Assembly: GCF_016834455.1 (NCBI RefSeq)
Contig: NZ_CP069213.1
Location: 1,550,501-1,614,500 of the forward strand
Direction of reading: 5' to 3'
Length of the DNA stretch: 64,000 nt
Source of the DNA: Shewanella litorisediminis
GTDB lineage: Bacteria > Pseudomonadota > Gammaproteobacteria > Enterobacterales > Shewanellaceae
The notes under the pieces were generated by a model that was not told where the DNA came from, searched no databases, and saw nothing but the letters and a program-made list of their open reading frames with translations. Shown piece by piece: positions 53,884-63,963 of this stretch. Made by a program: the position numbers and the translations under genes. Numbering within the stretch: position 1 is the first letter of the stretch; each line of letters opens with the position of its first letter.

Positions 53884-54295
53884 ACCCCGTTCTCCTTACT
53901 TCATTCTTGTGGTGAGTGCGGCATGTCAAAACGGCCACTACTTTACAAGCAATCCAGATCACATTTCAATTTAAATAAGCGTTTAAATTCCTTAGACCAT
54001 GGTATAGGTCTGACCAATTTCCCTGTCAAGACTAGTACTTATCCCAGAAAAAGGCCAAAAAAACTAAATATGCATAATGTGACGTTTGTATTTGACTTTT
54101 GCGGCGAGTATACTTGCTGCGGCTCGAAAGGGCTGATTACAGAAGGCTTTAGGCACCTTTTCTCTACATGAAAAAACGGTAGCCAAAACAGCCCTCTGGA
54201 GATAACACCTTTTTCTTTTGTGACGACTGGTACCATGACCCAGATCATGGTTCAAAGTTTGACCAGAAGCGGTTCGCATAACAATAAAATGCTCA
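53884..54295. promoter_or_regulatory. Divergent gltA/sdh control region
   Basis: A 412-base region without a gene. A TCACA half-site at 53959-53963 (TGTGATCTGGATTGCT on the minus strand) could be a weak Crp site for gltA. A seven-base inverted repeat AGGGCTG (54129-54135) / CAGCCCT (54189-54195) could shape the sdh leader RNA. I could not identify clear ArcA sites by eye. Confidence 0.5.
54086..54114 (+). promoter_or_regulatory. Putative sdh promoter
   Basis: TTGTAT (54086-54091) and TATACT (54109-54114), 17 bases apart, would give a leader of about 175 bases before sdhC. Found by eye. Confidence 0.4.
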
Positions 54296-54691
54296 ATGGA
54301 GCTGAGTGAGCAGAACGTGAAAAAGCAAAGACCTGTCCATTTAGATCTGCAAACCATCCACTTTCCTGCAACAGCGAAAGTGTCCATTCTTCATCGCGTC
54401 TCTGGTGTGATCATGCTGTTCGCCATGGGTATCCTGATCTGGTTGCTCAATGCGTCACTGGCATCCGCCGAGAGCTTCCAAGGCGTTCAGGCTCTGTTTG
54501 ACAACTTCCTGGTGAAGTTTGTTATTTGGGGCATTCTGACAGCACTGGGTTATCACCTGCTTGGCGGTATCCGTCATCTGGTGATGGACACTGGCCGCTG
54601 GGAAGAGTTGGGCTCTGGTAACGCATCGGCCAAGGCCGTATTCGTGCTGGCGATTACCTTTTCTATCATTGCGGGGATCTGGGTATGGTAA
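54296..54691 (+). CDS. sdhC: Succinate dehydrogenase cytochrome b556 subunit
   Basis: A protein of 131 residues from the ATG at 54296, or 124 from the in-frame GTG at 54317, which has GAG six bases upstream and better fits the E. coli N-terminus (VKKQRPVNLDL). It has three transmembrane helices. The SILHRVSG motif and the heme-ligand His in HLLGGIRHLVMD are conserved. With SdhD it binds heme b and ubiquinone and anchors SdhAB on the inner membrane. It overlaps sdhD by seven bases. Confidence 0.93.
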   Translation: MELSEQNVKKQRPVHLDLQTIHFPATAKVSILHRVSGVIMLFAMGILIWLLNASLASAESFQGVQALFDNFLVKFVIWGILTALGYHLLGGIRHLVMDTGRWEELGSGNASAKAVFVLAITFSIIAGIWVW

Positions 54692-55032
54692 CCAATGCAG
54701 CAAGTTTCGGACGCAGTGGTGTCCATGACTTTATCCTTCTTCGTGCCAGTGCGGTCATTCTGGCCTGCTACACCATCTTCTTGGTGAGCTTTATTGCACT
54801 GAGCGCGCCTCTCACTTTCGAAATCTGGCACGGGCTGTTCAGCACACTGCCAATGAAAGTGTTCACCCTGCTGGCTCTGATTGCCCTGCTGATCCACGCC
54901 TGGATTGGTATCTGGCAAGTGCTGACTGACTACGTCAAGCACACAGCGCTGCGCGGTGTATTACAGTTTACTTTTGTCGTGACTGCCTTCGCTTATCTGG
55001 CCGCCGGCATTGTGATTGTGTGGGGGGTTTAA
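54685..55032 (+). CDS. sdhD: Succinate dehydrogenase hydrophobic membrane anchor
   Basis: A 115-residue, three-helix membrane protein, equal in length to E. coli Sdh[24 protein letters not shown] contains the conserved Arg and Ser near the quinone site, and [15 protein letters not shown] the His-Asp-Tyr set near heme and quinone. It forms the membrane part of complex II with SdhC. Its ATG lies within the end of sdhC, and its stop is one base from the sdhA start. Confidence 0.94.
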   Translation: MVTNAASFGRSGVHDFILLRASAVILACYTIFLVSFIALSAPLTFEIWHGLFSTLPMKVFTLLALIALLIHAWIGIWQVLTDYVKHTALRGVLQFTFVVTAFAYLAAGIVIVWGV

Positions 55033-55033
55033 G

Positions 55034-56800
55034 GTGAGTATTCCAGTTCGCGAGTTTGATGCAGTCGTGATTGGTGCCGGCGGTGCCGGTATGCGCGCTG
55101 CACTGCAGATTTCCAAAGAAGGCAAGAGCTGCGCGCTCCTGTCCAAAGTATTCCCAACCCGTTCTCACACTGTATCTGCCCAGGGTGGTATTACAGTAGC
55201 GCTGGGCAACGCCCACGAAGATAACTGGGAATACCACATGTACGATACCGTTAAGGGCTCCGACTTTATCGGTGACCAGGACGCTATCGAATACATGTGC
55301 CAAACCGGTCCTGAAGCCATTATCGAGCTGGAGCACATGGGTCTGCCATTCTCCCGTTTCGAAAACGGTAAGATTTACCAGCGTCCTTTCGGTGGTCAGT
55401 CCAAGAACTTCGGTGGTGAGCAGGCTGCCCGTACTGCAGCGGCTGCCGACCGTACCGGTCACGCCCTGTTGCACTGTCTGTATCAGCAGAACGTGAAGAA
55501 CAAGACTCAGGTGTTCTCTGAGTGGTATGCGCTGGATCTGGTGAAGAACGAAGACGGTGTCATCGTGGGTTGTACCGCCATCGACATCGAGTCCGGTGAA
55601 ATCGTGTACTTCAAGGCCAAGGCCACTGTACTTGCTACCGGCGGTGCCGGTCGTATCTATGCCTCTACTACCAACGCGCACATCAACACCGGTGACGGTG
55701 TGGGTATGGCTTACCGTGCCGGTGTGCAGCTGCAGGACATGGAAATGTGGCAGTTCCACCCAACCGGTATTGCCGGTGCCGGTGTACTGGTAACCGAAGG
55801 TTGCCGCGGTGAAGGTGGATACCTGCTGAACAAAGACGGTGAGCGCTTTATGGAGCGTTACGCGCCAAACGCCAAGGACCTTGCGTCCCGTGACGTGGTG
55901 GCCCGTTCCATGATGACCGAAATCCGTGAAGGCCGTGGCTGTGATGGTCCTATGGGTCCACACATCAAGCTTAAACTTGATCACCTGGGTAAAGAAACCC
56001 TGGAAGCCCGCCTGCCAGGCGTGTGTGAACTGTCACGTACTTTTGCTCACATCGATCCGGCCGATGGCCCAATCCCTGTGATCCCGACCTGTCACTATAT
56101 GATGGGTGGTCTGCCTACCAAGGTATCCGGTCAGGTTATCCGTAAGAACGAAGACGGCAGCGAAACCGATGTAGTCGGTCTGTTCGCTGTGGGCGAAATT
56201 GCCTGTGTGTCTGTTCACGGTGCCAACCGTCTGGGCGGTAACTCGCTGCTCGACCTGGTGGTATTCGGCCGTGCGGCTGGTCAGCACCTGGGTAAGGCGC
56301 TGGACGAGACTGCCGATCCGAAAGCCGCTACCGACGCCAACATCGAGCAATCACTTGCCCGCCTGAAACGTTGGGAAAGCAATAAAGACGGCGAAGACCC
56401 TGCGCAAATCCGTAAAGACCTGCAAATGTGCATGCAGCTTAACTTCTCTGTGTTCCGTACCGGTGAAGCCATGGCCGAAGGCCTGGAGCAACTGCAAGCC
56501 ATCCGCAAGCGTCTGGAAAATGCCAAGCTGTCTGACAACTCCAAAGAGTTCAACACTCAGCGTATCGAGTGTCTGGAGCTGGATAACCTGATGGCCACCG
56601 CTATCGCCACTGCTTACGCCGCTAACTTCCGTACTGAGAGCCGTGGTGCTCACAGCCGTGAAGACTTCACCGAGCGTGATGATGACAACTGGCTGTGCCA
56701 CAGCCTGTTCGACCCCGTGACTGAGGCTATGTCCAAGCGCGAAGTGAACATGTCACCCAAGCACCGTGAAGCCTTCCCACCGAAGAAGCGTACCTACTAA
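55034..56800 (+). CDS. sdhA: Succinate dehydrogenase flavoprotein subunit
   Basis: A 588-residue flavoprotein, the same length as E. coli SdhA. The FAD-binding [13 protein letters not shown] comes first, SHTVSAQGG carries the His that covalently binds [23 protein letters not shown] lines the dicarboxylate site, and [18 protein letters not shown] is near the end. It oxidises succinate to fumarate. The start is GTG at 55034, one base after the sdhD stop; the frame opens upstream at a TTG, but the alignment with SdhA ([12 protein letters not shown]) and the GGGGGG region support the GTG. Confidence 0.96.
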   Translation: MSIPVREFDAVVIGAGGAGMRAALQISKEGKSCALLSKVFPTRSHTVSAQGGITVALGNAHEDNWEYHMYDTVKGSDFIGDQDAIEYMCQTGPEAIIELEHMGLPFSRFENGKIYQRPFGGQSKNFGGEQAARTAAAADRTGHALLHCLYQQNVKNKTQVFSEWYALDLVKNEDGVIVGCTAIDIESGEIVYFKAKATVLATGGAGRIYASTTNAHINTGDGVGMAYRAGVQLQDMEMWQFHPTGIAGAGVLVTEGCRGEGGYLLNKDGERFMERYAPNAKDLASRDVVARSMMTEIREGRGCDGPMGPHIKLKLDHLGKETLEARLPGVCELSRTFAHIDPADGPIPVIPTCHYMMGGLPTKVSGQVIRKNEDGSETDVVGLFAVGEIACVSVHGANRLGGNSLLDLVVFGRAAGQHLGKALDETADPKAATDANIEQSLARLKRWESNKDGEDPAQIRKDLQMCMQLNFSVFRTGEAMAEGLEQLQAIRKRLENAKLSDNSKEFNTQRIECLELDNLMATAIATAYAANFRTESRGAHSREDFTERDDDNWLCHSLFDPVTEAMSKREVNMSPKHREAFPPKKRTY

Positions 56801-56812
56801 GGAGTTGCGAAG

Positions 56813-57520
56813 ATGAAGTTGGAGTTTTCAGTTTATCGTTACAATCCTGACGTAGATACCAAGCCACGTATGCAGGATTACAGCTTCGATGTGCCTGATG
56901 GCTCAGACATGATGGTGCTTGACGCCCTCTTGAAGCTGAAAGAAATCGATCCGACACTGTCGTTCCGTCGCTCATGCCGTGAGGGTGTGTGTGGCTCGGA
57001 CGGTATGAACATGAATGGTAAGAACGGTCTGGCGTGTATCACCCCTGTCTCTACCTTCAAGTGCAAGAAGATCGAAATCCGCCCACTGCCCGGCATGCCC
57101 GTGGTACGTGACCTGGTGGTCGATCTTTCCCAGTTCTACAAACAGTACGAGAAGATCAAGCCATACCTCATCAACGATGAGAAGAAGCCTGCCCGTGAAC
57201 ACCTGCAGAGCCCAGAGGAGCGTGCGCACCTCGATGGCCTGTATGAGTGTATCATGTGTGCCTGCTGCTCAACCGCCTGTCCATCTTTCTGGTGGAACCC
57301 CGACAAGTTCGTGGGGCCAAGTGGTCTGCTGCACGCCTATCGCTTCCTTATCGACAGCCGCGATACTGCGACTGAAGAGCGTTTGGCTGAGCTTGACGAC
57401 GCCTACAGTGTGTTCCGTTGCCACGGCATCATGAACTGCGTAGACGTATGTCCGAAAGGACTGAACCCGACCAAAGCGATTGGACACATCAAGTCCATGT
57501 TGCTGAAGCGGGCCGTGTAA
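56813..57520 (+). CDS. sdhB: Succinate dehydrogenase iron-sulfur subunit
   Basis: A 235-residue protein (238 in E. coli). The [2Fe-2S] cluster is bound by SCREGVCGSDGMNMNGKNG and a following Cys, the [4Fe-4S] and [3Fe-4S] clusters by CIMCACCSTACP and CVDVCPKGLNP. It passes electrons from SdhA to quinone. AAGGAG lies seven bases before the ATG, 12 bases after sdhA. A hairpin with a short T run follows before sucA. Confidence 0.96.
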   Translation: MKLEFSVYRYNPDVDTKPRMQDYSFDVPDGSDMMVLDALLKLKEIDPTLSFRRSCREGVCGSDGMNMNGKNGLACITPVSTFKCKKIEIRPLPGMPVVRDLVVDLSQFYKQYEKIKPYLINDEKKPAREHLQSPEERAHLDGLYECIMCACCSTACPSFWWNPDKFVGPSGLLHAYRFLIDSRDTATEERLAELDDAYSVFRCHGIMNCVDVCPKGLNPTKAIGHIKSMLLKRAV

Positions 57521-57564
57521 ATGCAAGACAATGAGCTAACGATAATAATGATATAGCTCAGCGA

Positions 57565-57600
57565 GAGTCACTGTCCCTTTCGGGGGATGGTGGCTCTTTT
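57565..57600 (+). terminator. Hairpin between sdhB and sucA (partial terminator)
   Basis: GAGTCACTGTCCC pairs with GGGGATGGTGGCTC through 13 positions, allowing G-U pairs, with a UUUCG-type loop and four T residues after the stem. It could reduce readthrough from sdh into suc or act as an RNA-processing site. Confidence 0.55.
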
Positions 57601-57712
57601 GTGTAAAGGAACTACTTGAAGCCGTAATTTTGGAACCTTCGGGGCGGCTGTCGGCATACCTTGTATGCCAAACCATGGCTAAGCACGTGTATAAAGTTTG
57701 AAAGGATAAGAA

Positions 57713-60535
57713 ATGCACCAAGGCAGCATGAAAGCCTGGCTGGAGTCATCTCACCTGTACGGATCGAACGCGACCTATGTGGAGGAGATGTACGAAGCCT
57801 ATCAAGAAGACCCCACTTCAGTGTCCGATGACTGGCGTGCGGTGTTTGACAACCTCCCTCCCGTGAACGGTGCCTCTGCTGATGTACCTGAAGCTTCTCA
57901 CTCCAAGATCCGTGATTATTTCCGCTCCCTGGCCCAGGAAGGCCAACGTAAAGGCGCCGGTCGCGTAACCGACCCCGAAGTGGATGCCAAACAGGTTAAG
58001 GTACTGCAGCTGATTAACGCTTACCGTTTCCGCGGTCACCAGAATGCCAATCTGGACCCGCTGGAACTGTGGAAGCGTGAGCCAGTGGTTGAACTTGACC
58101 CGGCGTTCCACGGCCTGACCGCCGATGATATGCAGCGTGAATTTAACACCGGCTCTTTCGCCTACGGCGGCGAAACCCTGAAACTGGGCGAGCTGGTAAA
58201 AGCACTGAAGGCCACTTACTGTGGTTCTATCGGTGCCGAATACATGCACATTACCGACACCGACGAAAAACGCTGGATCCAGCAGCGCCTCGAACCTTCC
58301 ATGGGACGGGCCGCATTCGATAAAGGTGTGAAAACCCGTATTCTCGAAGGCCTGAACGCCGCCGAAGGTATGGAAAAGTACCTGGGCGCCAAGTTCCCCG
58401 GTGCCAAGCGCTTCTCGTTGGAAGGTGGCGATGCACTGGTGCCCATGATGCGCGAAATCATCTACCGTGCAGGTGAAGCCGGCACCAAAGAAGTAGTGAT
58501 CGGTATGGCCCACCGTGGCCGTCTGAACGTGCTGGTGAACGTACTGGGTAAGCGTCCTGCCGAGCTGTTTGACGAGTTTGCCGGCAAGCATGCCGACAGC
58601 TCTGGCTCCGGCGACGTGAAGTACCATCAGGGCTTCTCCTCTGATTTCGAAACCCCCGGTGGCAACGTGCACCTGGCGCTGGCATTCAACCCATCGCACC
58701 TGGAAATCGTGAACCCCGTGGTCATGGGCTCAGTGCGTGCCCGTCAGGATCGTCGTGGTTGTAAAGATGGTCTGTCTGTCATGCCTATCACCATCCACGG
58801 TGACTCGGCCATCGCAGGTCAGGGCATCGTGCAGGAGACATTCAACATGTCTCAGACCCGTGGTTTCCGCGTGGGCGGTTCTATCCGCATCGTAGTGAAC
58901 AACCAGGTGGGCTTTACCACTTCTAATCATCACGACGTGCGTTCTACCGAGTACTGTACCGACATCGCCAAGATGGTACAGGCGCCGATTTTCCACGTGA
59001 ATGCTGACGATCCGGAAGCCGTGGCTTTTGTGGCCCAGCTGGCCGTTGACTACCGTAACGCCTTCAAGCGTGACGTGGTAATTGACCTCGTGTGTTACCG
59101 TCGTCATGGTCACAACGAAGCTGATGAGCCGAGTGCCACTCAGCCGCTGATGTACCAGAAGATCAAAAAGCATCCAACGCCACGTAAGATCTACGCCGAC
59201 CGCTTGATTGCCGAAAATGCCGTCAGCGCCGACGAAGTGACTTCCATGATCAATGGCTACCGTGACGCCCTGGATCAGGGTGACTGTGTAGTGAAAGAAT
59301 GGCGCCCCATGTCGCTGCGTACCGTAGACTGGTCGCCGTTCATCGGTCAGGACTGGGATGCGGCGTACGAGCCAACCGTGTCGGTTGAGCGTCTGCAGAA
59401 ACTGGCTGAGAAGCTGGCTTATGTGCCAGAAACTCACCCGCTGCAGTCTCGCGTTGCCAAGATTTACGCCGACCGCGTGGCCATGGCCAAGGGTGAGAAG
59501 CTGCTGGACTGGGGCTTTGCCGAGACCCTGGCTTACGCCACTATTCTTGAAGACAACAACCGCGTGCGCATCACAGGTCAGGATTCTGGCCGTGGTACCT
59601 TCTTCCACCGTCATGCGGTGCTGCACAACCAGAACGATGCCACCACCTACATGCCGCTGCGTAACCTCGCAGAAGAGCAGGGCCCGGTGGACATCACTGA
59701 CTCTGTGCTGTCAGAAGCCTCTGTACTGGCGTTCGAATACGGTTATGCCACCGCAGAGCCAGGCGGCCTGACCATTTGGGAAGCGCAGTTTGGTGACTTC
59801 GCCAACTGTGCCCAGGTGGTGATTGACCAGTTCCTGTCATCCGGCGAACAGAAGTGGGGCCGTCTGTGCGGTCTGACCATGCTGTTGCCCCATGGCTACG
59901 AAGGTCAGGGCCCAGAGCACTCCTCAGCCCGCCTGGAGCGTTTCCTGCAGCTGTGCGCCAACCACAACATGCAAGTGTGTGTGCCTTCGACGCCGGCTCA
60001 GGTTTACCATATGCTGCGTCGTCAGGTGGTTCGCCCACTGCGTCGTCCGCTGGTGGTCATGTCGCCCAAGTCGCTGCTGCGTCACCCTCTGGCAGTGTCT
60101 TCTCTGGAAGAACTGGCAAACGGTACCTTCCAGAACGTGATTGGCGAAGTCGATAGCCTGGATCCGAAAGCCGTTAACCGCGTTGTGTTCTGTAGCGGTA
60201 AGGTGTACTTCGAGCTGCTGGAGCGTCGTCGTAAGGAAAACCTCACCAACGTTGCTATTATTCGTGTCGAGCAGCTGTATCCGTTCCCTGCCGAAGAGAT
60301 GGCAGCGGCACTTGCCGATTATCAGCACGTGACTGACTTTGTATGGTGTCAGGAAGAGCCGCAGAACCAGGGTGCCTGGTACTGCAGTCAGCACCACTTC
60401 TGGGCCGCAATTCCCAAGGGTGCCACTCTGACCTACGCTGGCCGTGAAGCTGCTGCTGCACCGGCCTGTGGCTACCCAGAATTGCACGCTCACCAGCAGG
60501 AATCTCTGGTGGTAGACGCTTTGAACTTGAAGTAA
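57713..60535 (+). CDS. sucA: 2-oxoglutarate dehydrogenase E1 component
   Basis: A 940-residue thiamine-diphosphate enzyme (933 in E. coli). It decarboxylates 2-oxoglutarate and reductively succinylates the lipoyl group of SucB. The N-terminal LYGSNATYVEEMYEAYQEDPTSV, GMAHRGRLNVLVNVLGK in the middle, HGDSAIAGQGIVQET and the ThDP-binding GHNEADEP region, and the C-terminal LPHGYEGQGPEHSSARLER are the family landmarks. AAAGGA lies five to six bases before the ATG. It is 28 bases from sucB and forms one transcript with sucBCD. Confidence 0.97.
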   Translation: MHQGSMKAWLESSHLYGSNATYVEEMYEAYQEDPTSVSDDWRAVFDNLPPVNGASADVPEASHSKIRDYFRSLAQEGQRKGAGRVTDPEVDAKQVKVLQLINAYRFRGHQNANLDPLELWKREPVVELDPAFHGLTADDMQREFNTGSFAYGGETLKLGELVKALKATYCGSIGAEYMHITDTDEKRWIQQRLEPSMGRAAFDKGVKTRILEGLNAAEGMEKYLGAKFPGAKRFSLEGGDALVPMMREIIYRAGEAGTKEVVIGMAHRGRLNVLVNVLGKRPAELFDEFAGKHADSSGSGDVKYHQGFSSDFETPGGNVHLALAFNPSHLEIVNPVVMGSVRARQDRRGCKDGLSVMPITIHGDSAIAGQGIVQETFNMSQTRGFRVGGSIRIVVNNQVGFTTSNHHDVRSTEYCTDIAKMVQAPIFHVNADDPEAVAFVAQLAVDYRNAFKRDVVIDLVCYRRHGHNEADEPSATQPLMYQKIKKHPTPRKIYADRLIAENAVSADEVTSMINGYRDALDQGDCVVKEWRPMSLRTVDWSPFIGQDWDAAYEPTVSVERLQKLAEKLAYVPETHPLQSRVAKIYADRVAMAKGEKLLDWGFAETLAYATILEDNNRVRITGQDSGRGTFFHRHAVLHNQNDATTYMPLRNLAEEQGPVDITDSVLSEASVLAFEYGYATAEPGGLTIWEAQFGDFANCAQVVIDQFLSSGEQKWGRLCGLTMLLPHGYEGQGPEHSSARLERFLQLCANHNMQVCVPSTPAQVYHMLRRQVVRPLRRPLVVMSPKSLLRHPLAVSSLEELANGTFQNVIGEVDSLDPKAVNRVVFCSGKVYFELLERRRKENLTNVAIIRVEQLYPFPAEEMAAALADYQHVTDFVWCQEEPQNQGAWYCSQHHFWAAIPKGATLTYAGREAAAAPACGYPELHAHQQESLVVDALNLK

Positions 60536-60563
60536 CAGACATTTATAAAAAGGATAGCTTTCA

Positions 60564-61766
60564 ATGAGTATCGAAATTAAGGTACCCGTTCTGCCAGAAT
60601 CCGTGGCTGATGCCACTATCGCTACCTGGCATGTTAAGCCAGGTGAGGCTGTATCTCGTGACCAGAATCTGGTTGATATCGAGACCGACAAGGTTGTATT
60701 GGAAGTGGTTGCGCCAGAAGATGGTCACATCGCTGAGTTTCTGGCCCAGGAAGGTGAAACCGTTCTGGCCGAGCAGGTGATTGCCAAGTTCGTGGCCGGC
60801 GCCGTTGCCGGTCAGGAAGTGACCAAGGCGCAAGCCGAAGCCGCTGCCCCTGCTGCTGAAGCTGCTAGCGATGAGAGCAACGACGCCCTGAGCCCATCAG
60901 TACGTCGTCTGATTGCTGAACACAACCTGGATGCCAGCAAAATAAAAGGCACTGGTGTGGGTGGCCGTATCACCAAAGAAGACGTTGACGCCTTCGTGAA
61001 AAGTGGTGCTGGTAAAGCTGCTGCCCCTGCGGCCAAAGCGGCTGCGCCGGTGGCCCTGTCTGGTGACCGCTCAGACAAGCGCGTACCTATGACCCGTCTG
61101 CGCAAGACCATTGCCAGCCGTCTGCTGGAAGCCAAAAACTCTACCGCCATGCTGACCACCTTCAACGAGGTCAACATGAAGCCCATCATGGATATCCGTA
61201 AGCAGTATCAGGATATCTTCGAGAAGAAGCACGGTATCCGTCTTGGCTTTATGTCTTTCTACGTGAAAGCCGTAACCGAAGCCCTGAAGCGCTTCCCGGA
61301 AGTGAACGCGGCTATCGATGGCGATGACATCGTTTACCACAACTACTTCGACGTGAGCATTGCTGTGTCTACTCCCCGTGGTCTGGTTACCCCGGTACTG
61401 CGTGACACCGACACCATGAGCCTGGCCGACATCGAAAAAGCGGTACGCGATCTGGCCATCAAGGGCCGTGACGGCAAGCTGACTGTGGAAGACATGACCG
61501 GCGGTAACTTCACCGTGACCAACGGTGGTGTATTCGGGTCGCTGATGTCTACCCCAATTCTGAACCTGCCTCAGAGCGCTATCCTCGGCATGCACGCCAT
61601 CAAGGATCGCCCAATGGCAGTCAATGGTCAGGTTGAAATCCTGCCCATGATGTACCTGGCTCTTTCTTACGACCACCGTATTATCGATGGCCGTGAGTCT
61701 GTTGGCTTCCTGGTAACCATCAAGGAATTCCTGGAAGACCCAACCCGTCTGCTGCTGGACATCTAA
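60564..61766 (+). CDS. sucB: 2-oxoglutarate dehydrogenase E2 (dihydrolipoyl succinyltransferase)
   Basis: A 400-residue E2 protein (405 in E. coli). One lipoyl domain carries Lys43 in the ETDKVVLEV motif. An Ala/Pro-rich linker follows, then the peripheral-subunit-binding domain ([22 protein letters not shown]), a second Ala-rich linker, and the catalytic domain with H371-RIID375-G ([11 protein letters not shown]). It moves succinyl from lipoate to CoA. AAGGA lies about eight bases before the ATG. E3 (lpd) is not in the window, as usual. Confidence 0.97.
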   Translation: MSIEIKVPVLPESVADATIATWHVKPGEAVSRDQNLVDIETDKVVLEVVAPEDGHIAEFLAQEGETVLAEQVIAKFVAGAVAGQEVTKAQAEAAAPAAEAASDESNDALSPSVRRLIAEHNLDASKIKGTGVGGRITKEDVDAFVKSGAGKAAAPAAKAAAPVALSGDRSDKRVPMTRLRKTIASRLLEAKNSTAMLTTFNEVNMKPIMDIRKQYQDIFEKKHGIRLGFMSFYVKAVTEALKRFPEVNAAIDGDDIVYHNYFDVSIAVSTPRGLVTPVLRDTDTMSLADIEKAVRDLAIKGRDGKLTVEDMTGGNFTVTNGGVFGSLMSTPILNLPQSAILGMHAIKDRPMAVNGQVEILPMMYLALSYDHRIIDGRESVGFLVTIKEFLEDPTRLLLDI

Positions 61767-61790
61767 TCAGCACAGACAAAAAACCTCGTG

Positions 61791-61810
61791 ACTGGCCCCT
61801 CGGGGCCAGT
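61791..61810 (+). other. Intercistronic hairpin between sucB and sucC
   Basis: ACTGGCCC-CTCG-GGGCCAGT is a perfect eight-base stem. TTGGATTT follows rather than a T run, so it is more likely an RNA-stability or processing element than a terminator. Confidence 0.6.
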
Positions 61811-61843
61811 TGGATTTAAAACGTAGTATACGGATAGATCATC

Positions 61844-63010
61844 ATGAACTTGCATGAGTATCAGGCAAAAGCCCTCTTTGCCGAATATGGTTTACCAGTG
61901 TCAGAAGGCTATGCCTGCGATACCCCTCAAGAAGCGGTTGAAGCGGCCGGTCGTATTGGCGGAAATATGTGGGTAGTCAAGTGTCAGGTACACGCTGGCG
62001 GCCGCGGTAAGGCTGGTGGCGTTAAAGTGACCGGCGACAAAGAAGAAATCCGCGCCTTCGCTGAAAAGTGGCTGGGCAAGAACCTGGTGACTTACCAGAC
62101 TGACGAAAACGGTCAGCCTGTTGCCAAGATCCTGGTTGAAAGCTGCACCGACATCGCCAACGAACTGTACCTGGGTGCCGTAGTTGACCGCGCTACCCGT
62201 CGCGTAGTGTTCATGGCTTCTACCGAAGGTGGTGTGGAAATCGAAAAAGTGGCTGAAGAGACTCCAGAGCTCATTCACAAAGCCATCATCGATCCTATCA
62301 CTGGTCCTCAGCCTTTCCAGGCCCGTGACCTTGGCTTCAAGCTGGGTCTGAACGCGACTCAAATGAAGCAGTTCACCAAGATCTTCATGGGCCTGGCCCA
62401 GATGTTCCTGGATCACGACTTCGCTCTGCTGGAAATCAACCCACTGGTAATCACTACCGAGGGTAACCTGCACTGCCTGGACGGCAAGATTGGTGTAGAC
62501 GGTAACGCGCTGTTCCGTCAGCCAAAAATCAAAGACATGCACGATCCTTCTCAGGATGACGCCCGTGAAGCCCACGCTGCCAAGTTCGAACTGAACTACG
62601 TAGCTCTGGACGGTAACGTAGGCTGCATGGTGAACGGTGCTGGTCTGGCCATGGGTACCATGGACATCGTAAACCTGCACGGCGGTAAGCCAGCCAACTT
62701 CCTCGACGTAGGTGGTGGCGCGACCAAAGAGCGCGTTTCTGAAGCCTTCAAGATCATTCTGTCTGACAGCAATGTGAAAGCCGTTCTGGTTAACATCTTC
62801 GGTGGTATCGTGCGTTGTGACATGATTGCCGAAGGTATCATCGGTGCGGTGAAGGAAGTAGGCGTTAAGGTGCCTGTAGTTGTGCGTCTGGAAGGTACCA
62901 ACGCTGAACTGGGTGCCAAGGTGCTGGCTGAATCTGGTCTGGACATCATTGCTGCTAAGAGCCTGACCGACGCTGCTCAGCAAGTTGTTAAAGCTGCGGA
63001 GGGCAAGTAA
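61844..63010 (+). CDS. sucC: Succinyl-CoA synthetase beta subunit
   Basis: A 388-residue ATP-grasp protein, the same length as E. coli Suc[17 protein letters not shown] opens the protein, [13 protein letters not shown] binds nucleotide, LEINPLVIT supplies metal ligands, and [16 protein letters not shown] lies in the C-terminal CoA-ligase part. With SucD it converts succinyl-CoA to succinate while making ATP or GTP. The stop TAA overlaps the sucD ATG by one base. Confidence 0.97.
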   Translation: MNLHEYQAKALFAEYGLPVSEGYACDTPQEAVEAAGRIGGNMWVVKCQVHAGGRGKAGGVKVTGDKEEIRAFAEKWLGKNLVTYQTDENGQPVAKILVESCTDIANELYLGAVVDRATRRVVFMASTEGGVEIEKVAEETPELIHKAIIDPITGPQPFQARDLGFKLGLNATQMKQFTKIFMGLAQMFLDHDFALLEINPLVITTEGNLHCLDGKIGVDGNALFRQPKIKDMHDPSQDDAREAHAAKFELNYVALDGNVGCMVNGAGLAMGTMDIVNLHGGKPANFLDVGGGATKERVSEAFKIILSDSNVKAVLVNIFGGIVRCDMIAEGIIGAVKEVGVKVPVVVRLEGTNAELGAKVLAESGLDIIAAKSLTDAAQQVVKAAEGK

Positions 63011-63882
63011 TGTCTGTATTGATCAACAAAGATACCAAGGTAATCTGCCAAGGTTTTACCGGTGGTCAGGGCACTTTCCACTCTGAGCAGGCTATCGCTT
63101 ACGGTACTCAGATGGTAGGTGGTGTGTCTCCCGGTAAAGGTGGTACTACTCACCTGGGGCTGCCAGTGTTCAACACTGTGAAAGATGCCGTTGCTGCCAC
63201 TGGCGCCACTGCTTCTGTTATCTACGTACCTGCGCCTTTCTGTAAAGACGCCATCCTGGAAGCCATCGACGGTGGCATTCAACTGATCGTATGTATCACC
63301 GAAGGTATCCCAACTCTGGATATGCTGCAGGTGAAAGTGAAGCTGGAACAAACCGGCGTTCGCATGATTGGTCCTAACTGCCCAGGCGTTATCACTCCAG
63401 GCGAATGTAAGATAGGTATCATGCCAGGTCACATCCACAAGCCAGGCAAAGTGGGTATCGTTTCCCGTTCAGGCACTCTGACTTACGAAGCCGTTAAGCA
63501 GACCACTGACGAAGGTTTCGGCCAGTCTACTTGCGTAGGTATTGGTGGTGACCCAATCCCAGGTACCAACTTCATCGACGTACTGGAAATGTTCCAGAAC
63601 GATCCTCAGACCGAAGCCATCGTGATGATCGGTGAAATCGGTGGTACTGCCGAGGAAGAAGCTGCTGCTTACATCAAGGCTAACGTGACCAAGCCAGTTG
63701 TGTCTTACATCGCCGGTGTAACTGCACCTGCCGGTAAGCGCATGGGCCACGCCGGTGCTATCATCGCCGGTGGTAAAGGTACTGCCGAAGACAAATTCGC
63801 TGCCCTGGAAGCTGCCGGTGTAACCACCGTTCGCTCTCTGGCCGATATCGGCAAGGCGCTGCGTGAAAAGACTGGTTGGTAA
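63010..63882 (+). CDS. sucD: Succinyl-CoA synthetase alpha subunit
   Basis: A 290-residue protein (289 in E. coli). [28 protein letters not shown] binds Co[20 protein letters not shown] is central, and the phosphorylated active-site His lies in [18 protein letters not shown]. It forms the catalytic heterodimer with SucC. It is translationally coupled to sucC by a TAATG junction and followed by a strong terminator. Confidence 0.97.
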   Translation: MSVLINKDTKVICQGFTGGQGTFHSEQAIAYGTQMVGGVSPGKGGTTHLGLPVFNTVKDAVAATGATASVIYVPAPFCKDAILEAIDGGIQLIVCITEGIPTLDMLQVKVKLEQTGVRMIGPNCPGVITPGECKIGIMPGHIHKPGKVGIVSRSGTLTYEAVKQTTDEGFGQSTCVGIGGDPIPGTNFIDVLEMFQNDPQTEAIVMIGEIGGTAEEEAAAYIKANVTKPVVSYIAGVTAPAGKRMGHAGAIIAGGKGTAEDKFAALEAAGVTTVRSLADIGKALREKTGW

Positions 63883-63895
63883 TCCCATCCGGTAG

Positions 63896-63924
63896 AAAAA
63901 GGGCGCCTTCGGGCGCCCTTTTTT
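63896..63924 (+). terminator. Terminator of the sdh-suc operon
   Basis: GGGCGCC-TTCG-GGCGCCC with a stable UUCG tetraloop, an A run before and a T run after, 18 bases past the sucD stop. Confidence 0.9.
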
Positions 63925-63927
63925 GTG

Positions 63928-63963
63928 TGTATAGATGTATGTATAGAAGTATGTATAGAAGTG
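63928..63963. repeat. Three 12-base tandem repeats after sucD
   Basis: Units TGTATAGATGTA, TGTATAGAAGTA and TGTATAGAAGTG follow directly on the sucD terminator, then TGTATT. No function is seen. Confidence 0.8.

Noticed and set aside
61901..62983. 360-codon open frame antisense to sucC
   Set aside because: A shadow frame produced by strong codon bias in sucC; no family recognised.
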